From positions 5,084,001 to 5,148,000 of the forward strand of contig NZ_CP074102.1 of NCBI RefSeq assembly GCF_018310535.1: 64,000 nt of DNA. The letters are read 5' to 3'. Below the pieces are notes generated by a model. That model ran no database searches, was not told the DNA's origin, and saw only the letters and a program-made list of their open reading frames with translations. The position numbers and the translations under genes were made by a program. This document shows, piece by piece, positions 7,423-14,939 of this stretch. Numbering within the stretch: the stretch's first letter is position 1; every line of letters starts with the position of its first letter. The stretch is from Streptomyces mirabilis. GTDB lineage: Bacteria > Actinomycetota > Actinomycetes > Streptomycetales > Streptomycetaceae.

Positions 7423-8318
7423 GGGGTGGCTCCCTTCAGGAGGCGGGCGGGGTTGGCGGTGCGCAGGGCGTGGACGGCGGCGGCCGCGCCGAGGTCGGGG
7501 AAGGTGGGGGAGGCGTAGGGGCGGTCGCTGCCGCTGACGACCACGTCGATGCCGACGGCCCGCACCAGCGCGTCCACGGCGCGTGTCCCGTACGACGAGG
7601 TCTCGTAGAAGGCGTCGAAGTCGACCTCGCCACGCCCGCCGCCGCGCGCCGCGAACCGTTCGCCGTGCAGCGGGGCGAGGCCCGCGAGGGCGGCGAAACA
7701 GACCCGCAGACGGGGGTGACGGGCGCGGCCGAAGGCGCGGAAGGCGAACCAGGACGCGTGCATCTGGTGGACGTACGGGACCAGCGCGGGCCACCAGGGC
7801 GGGGTGCCGGGGGTGGGCGGGGCCGTGCCCGGGTGGACGAACAGCGGCTTGTCGTGGCGGGTGAGGACGTCGAGGAGGGGCGCGCAGAAGTCCCAGCCGG
7901 CCGCGTCCAGCAGGGCGGTGGCGGGGAGCTGGAGACCCGCGCAGCCCCGGCGGAGTTCGCGCTCGACCGCGTCCGGGTCTGTGTCCGGTTCCGACAGGCA
8001 GGCCGAGGCCCAGACGCCGAAGGGGGCCGGGAGCGCGAGGGCGCCGTCGTGGAAGGCGGCGAGCAGCGGGGCGGCCTCGGCGGACGGCAGGTGTTCGATG
8101 CCGAGCGGGCTGGAGAGGGAGATCAGGGCCAGGTCCAGACCGTCGGCGTGGGCGAGCGCGGTGCGGGCCGTGACGTCGTGATCGGTCGGGTCGACCGCGT
8201 ACGGCGGCTCGCCCGCCAGGTGCAGGGTCCAGCCGTCGAGGTACGGCGGTGCGGTGCGGGCGCGCAGCAGCTCGACGAAGGCGGGCGGCCAGATGTGCTG
8301 GTGGACGTCGGTGGGCAC
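7419..8318 (-). CDS. Amidohydrolase family protein (TIM-barrel metal hydrolase/decarboxylase)
   Basis: A 299-residue protein of the amidohydrolase-2 type. Visible metal-site elements are the N-terminal HxH (VHQH, His6/His8), a mid-protein histidine in LFVHPG, and the C-terminal aspartate in SGSDRPY. This family includes ACMS-decarboxylase-like and 2-pyrone-4,6-dicarboxylate-lactonase-like enzymes; the sequence does not decide which. GTG at 8318 is chosen because GAGGA lies 8 nt upstream and the HxH motif begins at residue 6. It is the first gene of a leftward operon with cysteine dioxygenase (ATGA overlap) and lies directly downstream of the paired LacI-type dyads at 8347-8385. Confidence 0.78.
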   Translation of the reverse strand: MPTDVHQHIWPPAFVELLRARTAPPYLDGWTLHLAGEPPYAVDPTDHDVTARTALAHADGLDLALISLSSPLGIEHLPSAEAAPLLAAFHDGALALPAPFGVWASACLSEPDTDPDAVERELRRGCAGLQLPATALLDAAGWDFCAPLLDVLTRHDKPLFVHPGTAPPTPGTPPWWPALVPYVHQMHASWFAFRAFGRARHPRLRVCFAALAGLAPLHGERFAARGGGRGEVDFDAFYETSSYGTRAVDALVRAVGIDVVVSGSDRPYASPTFPDLGAAAAVHALRTANPARLLKGATP

Positions 8319-8344
8319 GCGGCGGTCCTCGCTGGGTGTACTGA

Positions 8345-8385
8345 GGTTAAGCGCTTCACTGATGCGATTAACTTAAGCGGTTAAC
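8345..8385. promoter_or_regulatory. Two LacI-family operator-like dyads
   Basis: Site 1 is TTAAGCGCTT at 8347-8356, with the perfect palindrome AAGCGCTT. Site 2 is TTAAGCGGTTAA at 8373-8384. Both share the central CG and TTAAGCG half-site typical of LacI-family operators, and their centres are 26 bp apart. They lie just upstream of the amidohydrolase start and 160-200 bp upstream of the divergent LacI-family gene, its obvious candidate ligand. Confidence 0.65.
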
Positions 8386-8531
8386 AAGGAGGCGTCAAGC
8401 GTGCGGACAGGGCGGGGGCGGGGTGTGGGTGGGGGTGGCGGCGGGGTGCGGGTGGTGTGCGGGCGGGGGTCGGCCGGAGGATCGGCCAGGGGCCGGACGG
8501 GCCGTGCGCCCACAATGTGGACGCGTCCCGG

Positions 8532-8537
8532 TAGGCT
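8532..8537 (+). promoter_or_regulatory. -10 box placed for a leaderless transcript (TAGGCT)
   Basis: TAGGCT ends 7 nt before the ATG at 8545 of the LacI-family gene. No Shine-Dalgarno is present. A short dyad CCACA-A-TGTGG (8510-8520) lies just upstream and could serve autoregulation. Confidence 0.55.
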
Positions 8538-8544
8538 TCCCGGC

Positions 8545-9549
8545 ATGGCCAGGCCCAATAAGCGCACCACCCTCCGGGAGGTGGCCGAGGCCACGGGCCT
8601 CTCCACCGCCGCCGTCTCCTACGCCCTGCGTGGCAAGCATGTCTCGAAGGAGACCGAGGAACGGGTGCGCAAGGCCGCCGCCGACCTCGGCTATGAGGCC
8701 GACCCCATCGCCCGCGCCCTCGCCAGCGGTCGCACCAGCATGGTCGGTGTGCTCGCGGGCGACCTCCAGGACCTCTGGCAGCAGCAGCTGATGGCCGCCA
8801 TCGGCCGTGAGCTGCTGGCCGGCGACCGCTACGCGCTGATCCTCGACGCGGGCGGTGACCCCGACCGTGAGCTGAAGCTCGCCAAGCAGCTGCGCGACCA
8901 GCGTGTCGACGCGCTGCTGGTGTCGCCGGTGAACCCCTCGGCCGAGGGGTGGGCGGCGATCGCCGAGGCGTTGCCGGTGGTGGCCGTCGGGGACTCGCTC
9001 AGCACGGCCCGTACCGCCGGGCAGGTCATCTTCGACAACCGGGCCGGCATCGACTCCGTCCTGGAATATCTGCACGGGCTCGGCCACCGCCGGGTGACCG
9101 TGCTGACCCCGACCCGGCCGAGCACGCCGGACCGGCCCGCCGACGTGTACGTCCGCGAGGCCGCCGAACGGCTCGGGCTGCGTGCCGAACTGGTCCCCTG
9201 CCCGCAGGAGTTGGGCGAGGCCACGGTCGTCGCCCGACGCCTTCTGGACGGGCCACGGCCCGCGACCGCCGTCTTCTGCTTCTCCGACTCACTGGCGTAC
9301 GGGGTGTACGCCGCCGCCGCCGAGGCCTCGCTCTCCGTCGGCCGGGACGTCTCCGTGGTCGGCTTCGATGACCACCCCGTGTCCCGGGTCCTCACCCCGC
9401 CGCTGACCACGGTGGACTGGGGCCTCCCGGAGATCGCCGCGGAGGCCGCACGCCTGACCGTCGCGGCGATCGAGGGGAAACGGGTCCGGAAGAAGCGGAT
9501 CCTGTGCGCGCCGAGGATGAGCGAACGGGGCTCAGCGGTCCGGGTGTAG
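8545..9549 (+). CDS. LacI-family transcriptional regulator
   Basis: A 334-residue LacI/GalR-type repressor. The N-terminal helix-turn-helix and hinge are clear (TTLREVAEATGLSTAAVSYA at about 8-27, then ERVRKAAADLGY). A periplasmic-binding-protein-like effector domain fills residues 60-330, with typical GDLQDLWQQQL and GFDDHPVSR segments. The ATG at 8545 is preferred; the reading frame extends 48 codons further upstream but into low-complexity Gly/Arg sequence. It is divergent from the amidohydrolase/cysteine dioxygenase operon and probably represses it through the two dyads at 8347-8385. The effector is unknown. Confidence 0.9.
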   Translation: MARPNKRTTLREVAEATGLSTAAVSYALRGKHVSKETEERVRKAAADLGYEADPIARALASGRTSMVGVLAGDLQDLWQQQLMAAIGRELLAGDRYALILDAGGDPDRELKLAKQLRDQRVDALLVSPVNPSAEGWAAIAEALPVVAVGDSLSTARTAGQVIFDNRAGIDSVLEYLHGLGHRRVTVLTPTRPSTPDRPADVYVREAAERLGLRAELVPCPQELGEATVVARRLLDGPRPATAVFCFSDSLAYGVYAAAAEASLSVGRDVSVVGFDDHPVSRVLTPPLTTVDWGLPEIAAEAARLTVAAIEGKRVRKKRILCAPRMSERGSAVRV

Positions 9550-9591
9550 CCCCACAAGGGTTTCGCCCCCGCCGCCCCTACCCGTCCCATC

Positions 9592-9714
9592 CCTACCTGG
9601 GGGCTCCGCCCCCAGCCCCCCGTATCGGCCTGAACGGCCTCGCCCCCTCGCACGCCGGCCGGCCTGAGGCTGTCAGGGGCGCGGGGAACTGCGCGATCAG
9701 CCCGCGCCCACCCG
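9592..9714 (+). repeat. Composite dispersed repeat, copy C
   Basis: The left module TGGGGGCTCCGCCCCCAG (9598-9615) is a GGGGGC-TCC-GCCCCC hairpin. The right module at 9672-9714 begins GTCAGGGGCGCGGGGAACTG. Both modules recur in the same order at 38232-38315. The copy occupies the gap between the convergent LacI-family and osmoprotectant-binding-protein genes, so its first hairpin may act as a terminator. No gene is present in 9550-9764. Confidence 0.7.
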
Positions 9715-9764
9715 CAGTCGAAGGACCAGCGACCGGGTCCGGGGCGGAGCCCCAGGGGAGGGAT

Positions 9765-10697
9765 TCAGGCCAGCTTCTTGGTCTTCAGCCATGCGTTGGC
9801 GACCGCGTCCGGGTCCTTCTTCTCCTTGTCCACCAGGCGGTTGAGCTTGGTCAGTTCCTCGGAGGTGAGGGCGTTGCCGAGGGTGGCCAGGGCCTTGCGG
9901 ACCTTCGCGTCGGCCTTGCGGGAGGCGATGAGGGGGACGATGTGCTGGGAGGGGATCAGGTTGAGGGGGTCGGTGAGGACGACCCAGCCGTTCTCGATGA
10001 CGTCCACGTCCGTGGTGAAGACGTTGGCGACGTCGATGTCGCCCTTCTTCAGGGCGCCCTTGACCAACGGGCCGGAGGAGTCGAGGGACTTGAACTCCTT
10101 GAACTCCACCCCGTAGCGGTCCTTGAGGCCCACCACGCCGACGACCCGCTTCTTCATCTCGGCGGCGGCACCCAGGACGAGTTTGCCGTTGGCCTTGCGC
10201 AGGTCGGCGAGGGAGGTCAGGCCGTACTTGGCCGCCGTCTCCTTGGTGACGGCGAAGCTGTCGCGGTCCTCGGCCGCCGCGTAGGGGAGGACTTCGAGGC
10301 CGCCGGGGAGCACGGTCGTCAGCGTGTTCTGCATCGCGCCGGCCTCGGTGTCCGTGGCCTTCGCGTCCAGGTACAGGAGCAGGCTGCCCTGGTACTCGGG
10401 GAGGAGGTCGATGTCGCCGCCCTCCAGCGCGGGCACGACGATCTCGCGCGAGCCGAGGTTGGGGCGGACCTTCGTCTTGATGCCCGCGGCTCCCAGGACA
10501 CCCGCGTAGAGGTAGCCGAGGATCTGGTTCTCGGTGAAGTTGGCGGTGCCGATGGTCACGCCGCCGGCGCTGGATCCGGATCCGCCGCCGCTGCCGCCGC
10601 CGGAACCGTCCAGCGAGGTGATGCCGCTGCTGCAGGCGGCCAGGGCGGGGACGGAGGCCGCGGCGAAGAGGCCGCCGAGCAGAGTCCTACGGTTCAT
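9765..10697 (-). CDS. Osmoprotectant ABC transporter substrate-binding lipoprotein
   Basis: A 310-residue glycine betaine/choline-type binding protein (OpuC/ProX class). The N-terminus is a lipoprotein signal with a lipobox ending at Cys22 (PALAAC), followed by a Gly/Ser linker and the family signature GTANFTENQILGYLYA; DVANVFTTD and PSQHIVPLI lie further on. The mature protein would be tethered outside the membrane and deliver compatible solutes to the permeases. The ATG at 10697 has GAGGAG upstream. It is last in the leftward operon ATPase-permease-permease-binding protein, 14 bp after the preceding permease. The exact ligand (betaine, choline, carnitine) cannot be read from the sequence. 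Confidence 0.9.
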   Translation of the reverse strand: MNRRTLLGGLFAAASVPALAACSSGITSLDGSGGGSGGGSGSSAGGVTIGTANFTENQILGYLYAGVLGAAGIKTKVRPNLGSREIVVPALEGGDIDLLPEYQGSLLLYLDAKATDTEAGAMQNTLTTVLPGGLEVLPYAAAEDRDSFAVTKETAAKYGLTSLADLRKANGKLVLGAAAEMKKRVVGVVGLKDRYGVEFKEFKSLDSSGPLVKGALKKGDIDVANVFTTDVDVIENGWVVLTDPLNLIPSQHIVPLIASRKADAKVRKALATLGNALTSEELTKLNRLVDKEKKDPDAVANAWLKTKKLA

Positions 10698-10711
10698 GGT
10701 TCTTCGGCTCC

Positions 10712-11383
10712 TCAGTGGGCGGCGGTACGGCGGTGACGGAACAGGTAGCGCTGGAGTCCGGCCAGCGCGAGGTCGAGCACGACGGCGACGATCGCGACCA
10801 GTGCCGCTCCGCCGAGGACCTGGACGAGGTCGCGCTGCGCCAGGCCGTCGAAGACGTACCGGCCGAGGCCGCCGAAGCTGACGTACGCGGCGATCGTGGC
10901 GGTGGACACCACCTGGATGAGGGAGAGACGCAGGCCCGTCATGATCAGGGGGAGGGCGAGCGGGATCTCGACCTGGAACAGGACCTGGTGGCCGCGCATG
11001 CCCTGGCCCCGCGCCGCGTCCTTCACCTCCGGGTCGACGGCGCTCATACCGGCGTAGGTGTTGGTGACGATGGCCGGTACCGCGAGGACGACAAGGGCCA
11101 CGTACACCGACCACAGGGACAGGCCGCTGACCAGGAAGACCAGGACGACCAGGCCCACGGTCGGCAGCGCGCGGCCGAAGGAGGACAGGTTGATGGCGAG
11201 GAACGCGCCCTTGCCGGTGTGACCGATCAGCAGGCCGAGCGGCAGCGCGATCGCGGCCGCGATGAGCGTGGCGAAGAGCGAGTACTCCAGGTGCTCCGCG
11301 ATGCGGTGCGCGATGCCGTCGGTGCCGGCCCACTGATCGCCGCTGACCAGCCACTTGGCGAGGTTCTTGAAGAGTTCGTACAT
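10712..11383 (-). CDS. Osmoprotectant ABC transporter permease (second)
   Basis: A 223-residue OpuB/ProW-type inner-membrane permease with about five hydrophobic segments. The cytoplasmic EAA-like loop reads KDAARGQGMRGHQVLFQVEI. It begins one base after the stop of the preceding permease (TGACATG), so translation is coupled. Together with the other permease it should form the membrane channel of a heterodimeric betaine-type importer. Confidence 0.9.
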   Translation of the reverse strand: MYELFKNLAKWLVSGDQWAGTDGIAHRIAEHLEYSLFATLIAAAIALPLGLLIGHTGKGAFLAINLSSFGRALPTVGLVVLVFLVSGLSLWSVYVALVVLAVPAIVTNTYAGMSAVDPEVKDAARGQGMRGHQVLFQVEIPLALPLIMTGLRLSLIQVVSTATIAAYVSFGGLGRYVFDGLAQRDLVQVLGGAALVAIVAVVLDLALAGLQRYLFRHRRTAAH

Positions 11384-11384
11384 G

Positions 11385-12026
11385 TCAGGCTCGCCGCCTC
11401 GTCCACGGAGTGAGTACGTACTGGATCGCGACCAGCAGCGCGTCCGCGACCAGCGCGAGCAGCAGGGTCAGGACCACGCCGACGATCACCGGCGTCGGGA
11501 AGTTGCGCTGGAAGCCGTCCGTGAAGAGCTGGCCGAGTCCGCCGTCGCCGATGTAGGTGGCGACGGAGACCAGGGAGATCGACATGACCGTCGCGATCCG
11601 AACGCCCGCCATGATCACGGGGAGGGCGAGCGGGAGTTCGACGGTGAGCAGGGTCCGCAGCGGGCGGGTGCCCATCGCCTTGGCGGCTTCCTTGGTCTTC
11701 ACGGGGACCGAGTCGAGGCCCTCGACCGTGTTCCGGAGCAGGACGACCAGGGTGTAGACCGTCAGGCCGATGACCGTGGTGGTGCGGGTCAGGCCGCTCA
11801 CCGGGAGCAGGAGGACGAAGATCGCGATCGACGGGATCGTGAACAGGACGTTCGAGAGGCCGAGGAGCACGCCGCGCAGGGCGCGCACCCGGTGGGCCAC
11901 GACGGCCAGCGGGAGGGAGATCAGCAGGCCGAAGAGGACGGCCAGCAGCGCGGCCTGGAGGTGGGAGAGGGCGAGGGAGGTGAGGTCGTGGGTGTGGTCG
12001 CCTATCCAGGACCAGTCGACGGTCAT
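11385..12026 (-). CDS. Osmoprotectant ABC transporter permease (first)
   Basis: A 213-residue paralogue of the next permease in the operon. It has the same topology and a clear EAA loop (TKEAAKAMGTRPLRTLLTVE). Its ATG overlaps the ATPase stop as ATGA. Conserved segments include FTIPSIAIFVLLLP and VATYIGDGGLGQLF, which are typical of OpuCB/YehY-type permeases. Confidence 0.9.
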   Translation of the reverse strand: MTVDWSWIGDHTHDLTSLALSHLQAALLAVLFGLLISLPLAVVAHRVRALRGVLLGLSNVLFTIPSIAIFVLLLPVSGLTRTTTVIGLTVYTLVVLLRNTVEGLDSVPVKTKEAAKAMGTRPLRTLLTVELPLALPVIMAGVRIATVMSISLVSVATYIGDGGLGQLFTDGFQRNFPTPVIVGVVLTLLLALVADALLVAIQYVLTPWTRRRA

Positions 12027-13072
12027 ATCGCCACGCTCGCGGTGCCGTGGGTGCCGTGCGCCTTGCTCGCGTGCTCGTGGATGTCGTCGCGGGAGGTGAC
12101 GCCGGTGAGCACGCCGTCGACGTCCACACGTGCCACCAGTCCGGTGGGCGAGGCGATGGACTCGTTGAGCGCCGCCAGCAGGGAGTCGGTGTCCTTGAGC
12201 GGTCGTACGGGGAGTTCGGCGTCGTCCGCCGTCGCACGCCAGTGCCGCGGCTTGCGGGCCTCGTCGAGGACGAGGGTCCAGGAGCCGCCCTCGGGGGCCG
12301 GGCCCTGCGGCACGTCGGCGAGGTGCTGGAGAGAGAGGAGCTTCAGGCCCCGCTCGGCGCCGAGGAAGTCGGCGACGAAGTCGTCCGCGGGGCGGGCGAG
12401 CAGGTCGGCCGGGGTCGCGCACTGCACCAGATGGCCGCCGGTGCGGAAGATCGCGATCTGGTCGCCGAGCCGGACGGCCTCGTCTATGTCGTGGGTGACG
12501 AAGACGATGGTCTTGCTGAGCTCCTTCTGGAGGCGGAGCAGTTCGTCCTGGAGCTGGGCGCGGACGACCGGGTCGACCGCGCCGAAGGGCTCGTCCATGA
12601 GCAGGACGGGCGGGTCGGCGGCGAGCGCGCGGGCCACGCCGACGCGCTGCTGCTGGCCGCCGGAGAGCTGGTGCGGGTAGCGCTTGCCGGCGTCGGCGGC
12701 GAGACCGACGGTCTCCAGGAGCTCGGCCGCCCGCGCCCTGGCCTTCTTGCGGCCCCAGCCCAGCAGCAGCGGCACGGTGGCGATGTTGTCGAGCACCGTG
12801 CGGTGCGGGAAGAGGCCGGCCTGCTGGATGACATAACCGATGGAACGGCGCAGTTCGGCCGCGTCCTGCTCGAGGACGTCCTTGCCACCGACGCGGATGG
12901 TGCCGGAGGTCGGATCGACCATCCGGTTGATCATCCGGAGGGTGGTGGTCTTACCGCAACCGGAAGATCCGACGAGGACGGTCACGCCGCCTTCCGGCAT
13001 CTCCAAAGAGAGGTCGTGGACTGCGGTGGTGCCGTTGGGGAAGCGCTTGTGGACCGTGTCGAACTGGATCAT
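12023..13072 (-). CDS. Osmoprotectant ABC transporter ATPase with C-terminal CBS region
   Basis: A 349-residue ABC ATPase that powers the permease pair. Walker A is GSSGCGKT (35-42), the signature is LSGGQQQR, and Walker B is VLLMDEP, followed by the H-loop FVTHD. The last 90 residues carry a CBS-type region (PLKDTDSLLAALNESIASP; GVLTGVTSRDDI), which in OpuA/OpuC ATPases senses ionic strength or nucleotides. The ATG at 13072 is used because AAGGGA lies 9 nt upstream. It is first in the operon; a TTGACA hexamer (minus strand, 13132-13137) and nested dyads lie upstream. The assignment is secure; osmotic sensing is inferred from the family. Confidence 0.92.
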   Translation of the reverse strand: MIQFDTVHKRFPNGTTAVHDLSLEMPEGGVTVLVGSSGCGKTTTLRMINRMVDPTSGTIRVGGKDVLEQDAAELRRSIGYVIQQAGLFPHRTVLDNIATVPLLLGWGRKKARARAAELLETVGLAADAGKRYPHQLSGGQQQRVGVARALAADPPVLLMDEPFGAVDPVVRAQLQDELLRLQKELSKTIVFVTHDIDEAVRLGDQIAIFRTGGHLVQCATPADLLARPADDFVADFLGAERGLKLLSLQHLADVPQGPAPEGGSWTLVLDEARKPRHWRATADDAELPVRPLKDTDSLLAALNESIASPTGLVARVDVDGVLTGVTSRDDIHEHASKAHGTHGTASVAI

Positions 13073-13090
13073 GAGGTGTCCCTTGCCCGG

Positions 13091-13137
13091 TCTGCATATC
13101 GTCATGCAGAGTTCTCTGTACCTGAATAGGTTGTCAA
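13091..13137 (-). promoter_or_regulatory. Promoter/operator region of the osmoprotectant operon
   Basis: It contains the inverted repeat TCTGCAT-ATCGTC-ATGCAGA (13091-13110), an overlapping dyad CAGAG-TT-CTCTG (13107-13118), and a consensus -35 TTGACA on the minus strand (13132-13137). The dyads lie between this -35 and the ATPase start, which would suit repression when osmolarity is low. The -10 is not clear. Confidence 0.45.
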
Positions 13138-13214
13138 CGGTCCGGTGTTAATCGCTGGTTACTTATGACCGCCAGGCAAGATCCAATGTCGGGATTGAGG
13201 GGAGTTTGAGCTCT

Positions 13215-14939
13215 ATGTCGTCTCGGAATGCGGACACGCCGAGTGCGGTGGTGGCCGGTCTCACCGCCGGTCTGGTGGTGCTCGACGGGTGCAGCACCGG
13301 TGTCGCCGACATCGTGCGGCTCGCCGACGGGGCCGCTCGGCCCGTTCCCGGCACCGAGGCGATGAAGCGCGTCGAGCAGTCCTGGGACGCCGCCCGGCAG
13401 ATCGCCGCCACCGGTCGCGTCTACGGGCGCTCCACCGGCGTCGGCGCCAACCGGAACGAGGACGTGCCGACCGAGGCCGCCGCCGAGCACGGGCTGCGCC
13501 TGCTGCGCAGCCACGCCGGTGCCATCGGTGAGGAGCTCCCCGCCCGCCAGGTCCGGGCCATGCTCGCCGTCCGCGCCAACCAGCTCCTGGCGGGCGGAGC
13601 GGGCCTGCGGCCCACCGTCGTCACGGCTCTGTGCGAGGCCCTGGAGACCGGCGCGTACCCGGTCGTGAACGAGTTCGGGTCGGTGGGTACGGGGGACATC
13701 GCGGCGCTGGCCCAGGTGGGGCTGGCGCTGGTGGGGGAGCATCCCTGGCGGGGGCCGGATGGCTCACGGACGTCGTCCGTACCGTCCGGGCCACGGTCCC
13801 CGGGGCAGGGGGCGCCGCTCGCGGGGCAGGGAGTGCCGTCCCAGGACCAGGACCAGGGTCAGGGTCAGGGTCAGGGTCCGTCGGCCGAGGGGCTGTCGCC
13901 GCTCGGTCTCGGGGAGAGGGTGGCGTCCTTCGGGGAGGAGGTGTCGTCCGTCGGGCAGGGCCTGCCCCCCGAACCCCAGCCCCTCGACAACAACGACGCC
14001 CTCGCCCTCATCAGCAGCAACGCCCTCACCCTCGGGCAGTCCGCGCTCGCCCTGGACGAGCTGCGGGGGCTGATCGAGGCCACACAGGTCGTCGCCGCGC
14101 TGTCACTGCTGGCCGTCGACGGATCGCACGAGCCGTACGCGGCACCCGTGCACGCCGCGCGCCCGCACAAGGGCTCGGCCGAAGTCGCCCGTCGGATGCG
14201 GGAGTTGATCGGAGCGGCGGACCGGCCCACCCCGCCGCTCGGCCGGATCCAGGATCCGTACGGCTTCCGGTGCGTCCCGCAGATCCACGGGCCCGCGCAG
14301 GACGCCGCGGACGCCTTGGAAGGGGTCCTGGTCGTCGAGATCAACGCCGCCGCCGAGAACCCCCTCATCTCGCCCGAGGACATGGCCGCATACCACCACG
14401 GTGGCTTCTACCAGGCCCAACTCGCCCTCGCCCTGGACCACTTCAGGCTCGCCGTCACGCAGGTGGCGCGGCTGTCGACCTCGCGGCTCTCCACCCTCAA
14501 CGAACCCGCCTACACCCGCCTGCGCCCCTTCCTCGCCGACCAGGAGCCCGCGTCCTCCGGCGTGATGATCCTGGAGTACGCCGCCGCGGCCGCCCTCGGC
14601 GACCTGCGCGCCTTCTCCGCGCCCGCCTCGCTCGGCCACGCTGTACTCTCCCGGGGCGTCGAGGAACAGGCGAGCTTCGCCTCACTCGCCGCACGGCAGA
14701 CACTGCGGGCGTGCGGTGCCTACCGTCTCGTCGTGGGCTGCGAACTGGTCTCCGCCGTACGGGCTCTGCGCCAGCGCGATCTGCGGCCCGACCCGGAGCT
14801 GCCGGTCGGACGGGCGATGGAACTGGCCGAGTCCGTGCTCGGCCTGGACCAGACCGACCGGCCGCTGACGGACGACGTGACGGCGGCGGCCGCGCTGCTC
14901 GACCGGTTCACGGACATCTGGAGGGGGAGCGAGTCATGA
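13215..14939 (+). CDS. Aromatic amino acid ammonia-lyase homologue with altered MIO motif
   Basis: A 574-residue member of the histidine/phenylalanine ammonia-lyase family. Conserved parts include Tyr70 in VYGRSTGVG, QDPYGFRCVPQ, and EINAAAENPLI. The cofactor-forming Ala-Ser-Gly of GSVGASGD is replaced by GSVGTGD (155-161): one residue shorter, with no Ser. The segment usually reading ALINGTQ reads ALISSNA. About 75 low-complexity residues (roughly 177-250, with Gln/Gly hexanucleotide repeats) are inserted after the core. The ATG at 13215 has GAGGGGAG upstream; a nearer TTG is too close to it. The stop overlaps the RpiR-type regulator start (ATGA). Annotation as functional histidine ammonia-lyase is doubtful; a non-MIO role is possible. 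Confidence 0.75.
   Translation: MSSRNADTPSAVVAGLTAGLVVLDGCSTGVADIVRLADGAARPVPGTEAMKRVEQSWDAARQIAATGRVYGRSTGVGANRNEDVPTEAAAEHGLRLLRSHAGAIGEELPARQVRAMLAVRANQLLAGGAGLRPTVVTALCEALETGAYPVVNEFGSVGTGDIAALAQVGLALVGEHPWRGPDGSRTSSVPSGPRSPGQGAPLAGQGVPSQDQDQGQGQGQGPSAEGLSPLGLGERVASFGEEVSSVGQGLPPEPQPLDNNDALALISSNALTLGQSALALDELRGLIEATQVVAALSLLAVDGSHEPYAAPVHAARPHKGSAEVARRMRELIGAADRPTPPLGRIQDPYGFRCVPQIHGPAQDAADALEGVLVVEINAAAENPLISPEDMAAYHHGGFYQAQLALALDHFRLAVTQVARLSTSRLSTLNEPAYTRLRPFLADQEPASSGVMILEYAAAAALGDLRAFSAPASLGHAVLSRGVEEQASFASLAARQTLRACGAYRLVVGCELVSAVRALRQRDLRPDPELPVGRAMELAESVLGLDQTDRPLTDDVTAAAALLDRFTDIWRGSES
13842..13877 (+). repeat. In-frame hexanucleotide tandem repeat in the lyase gene
   Basis: Two CAGGAC units are followed by four CAGGGT units and encode alternating Asp-Gln and Gly-Gln. 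They lie in the low-complexity insertion of the lyase homologue. Unit length is a multiple of three, so copy number can vary without breaking the frame. Confidence 0.85.

Noticed and set aside
13215..14939. Calling this gene hutH to complete the hut pathway.
   Set aside because: The MIO-forming Ala-Ser-Gly is absent, the gene is coupled to an RpiR regulator, and it lies 6 kb from the hut operon on the other side of unrelated genes.
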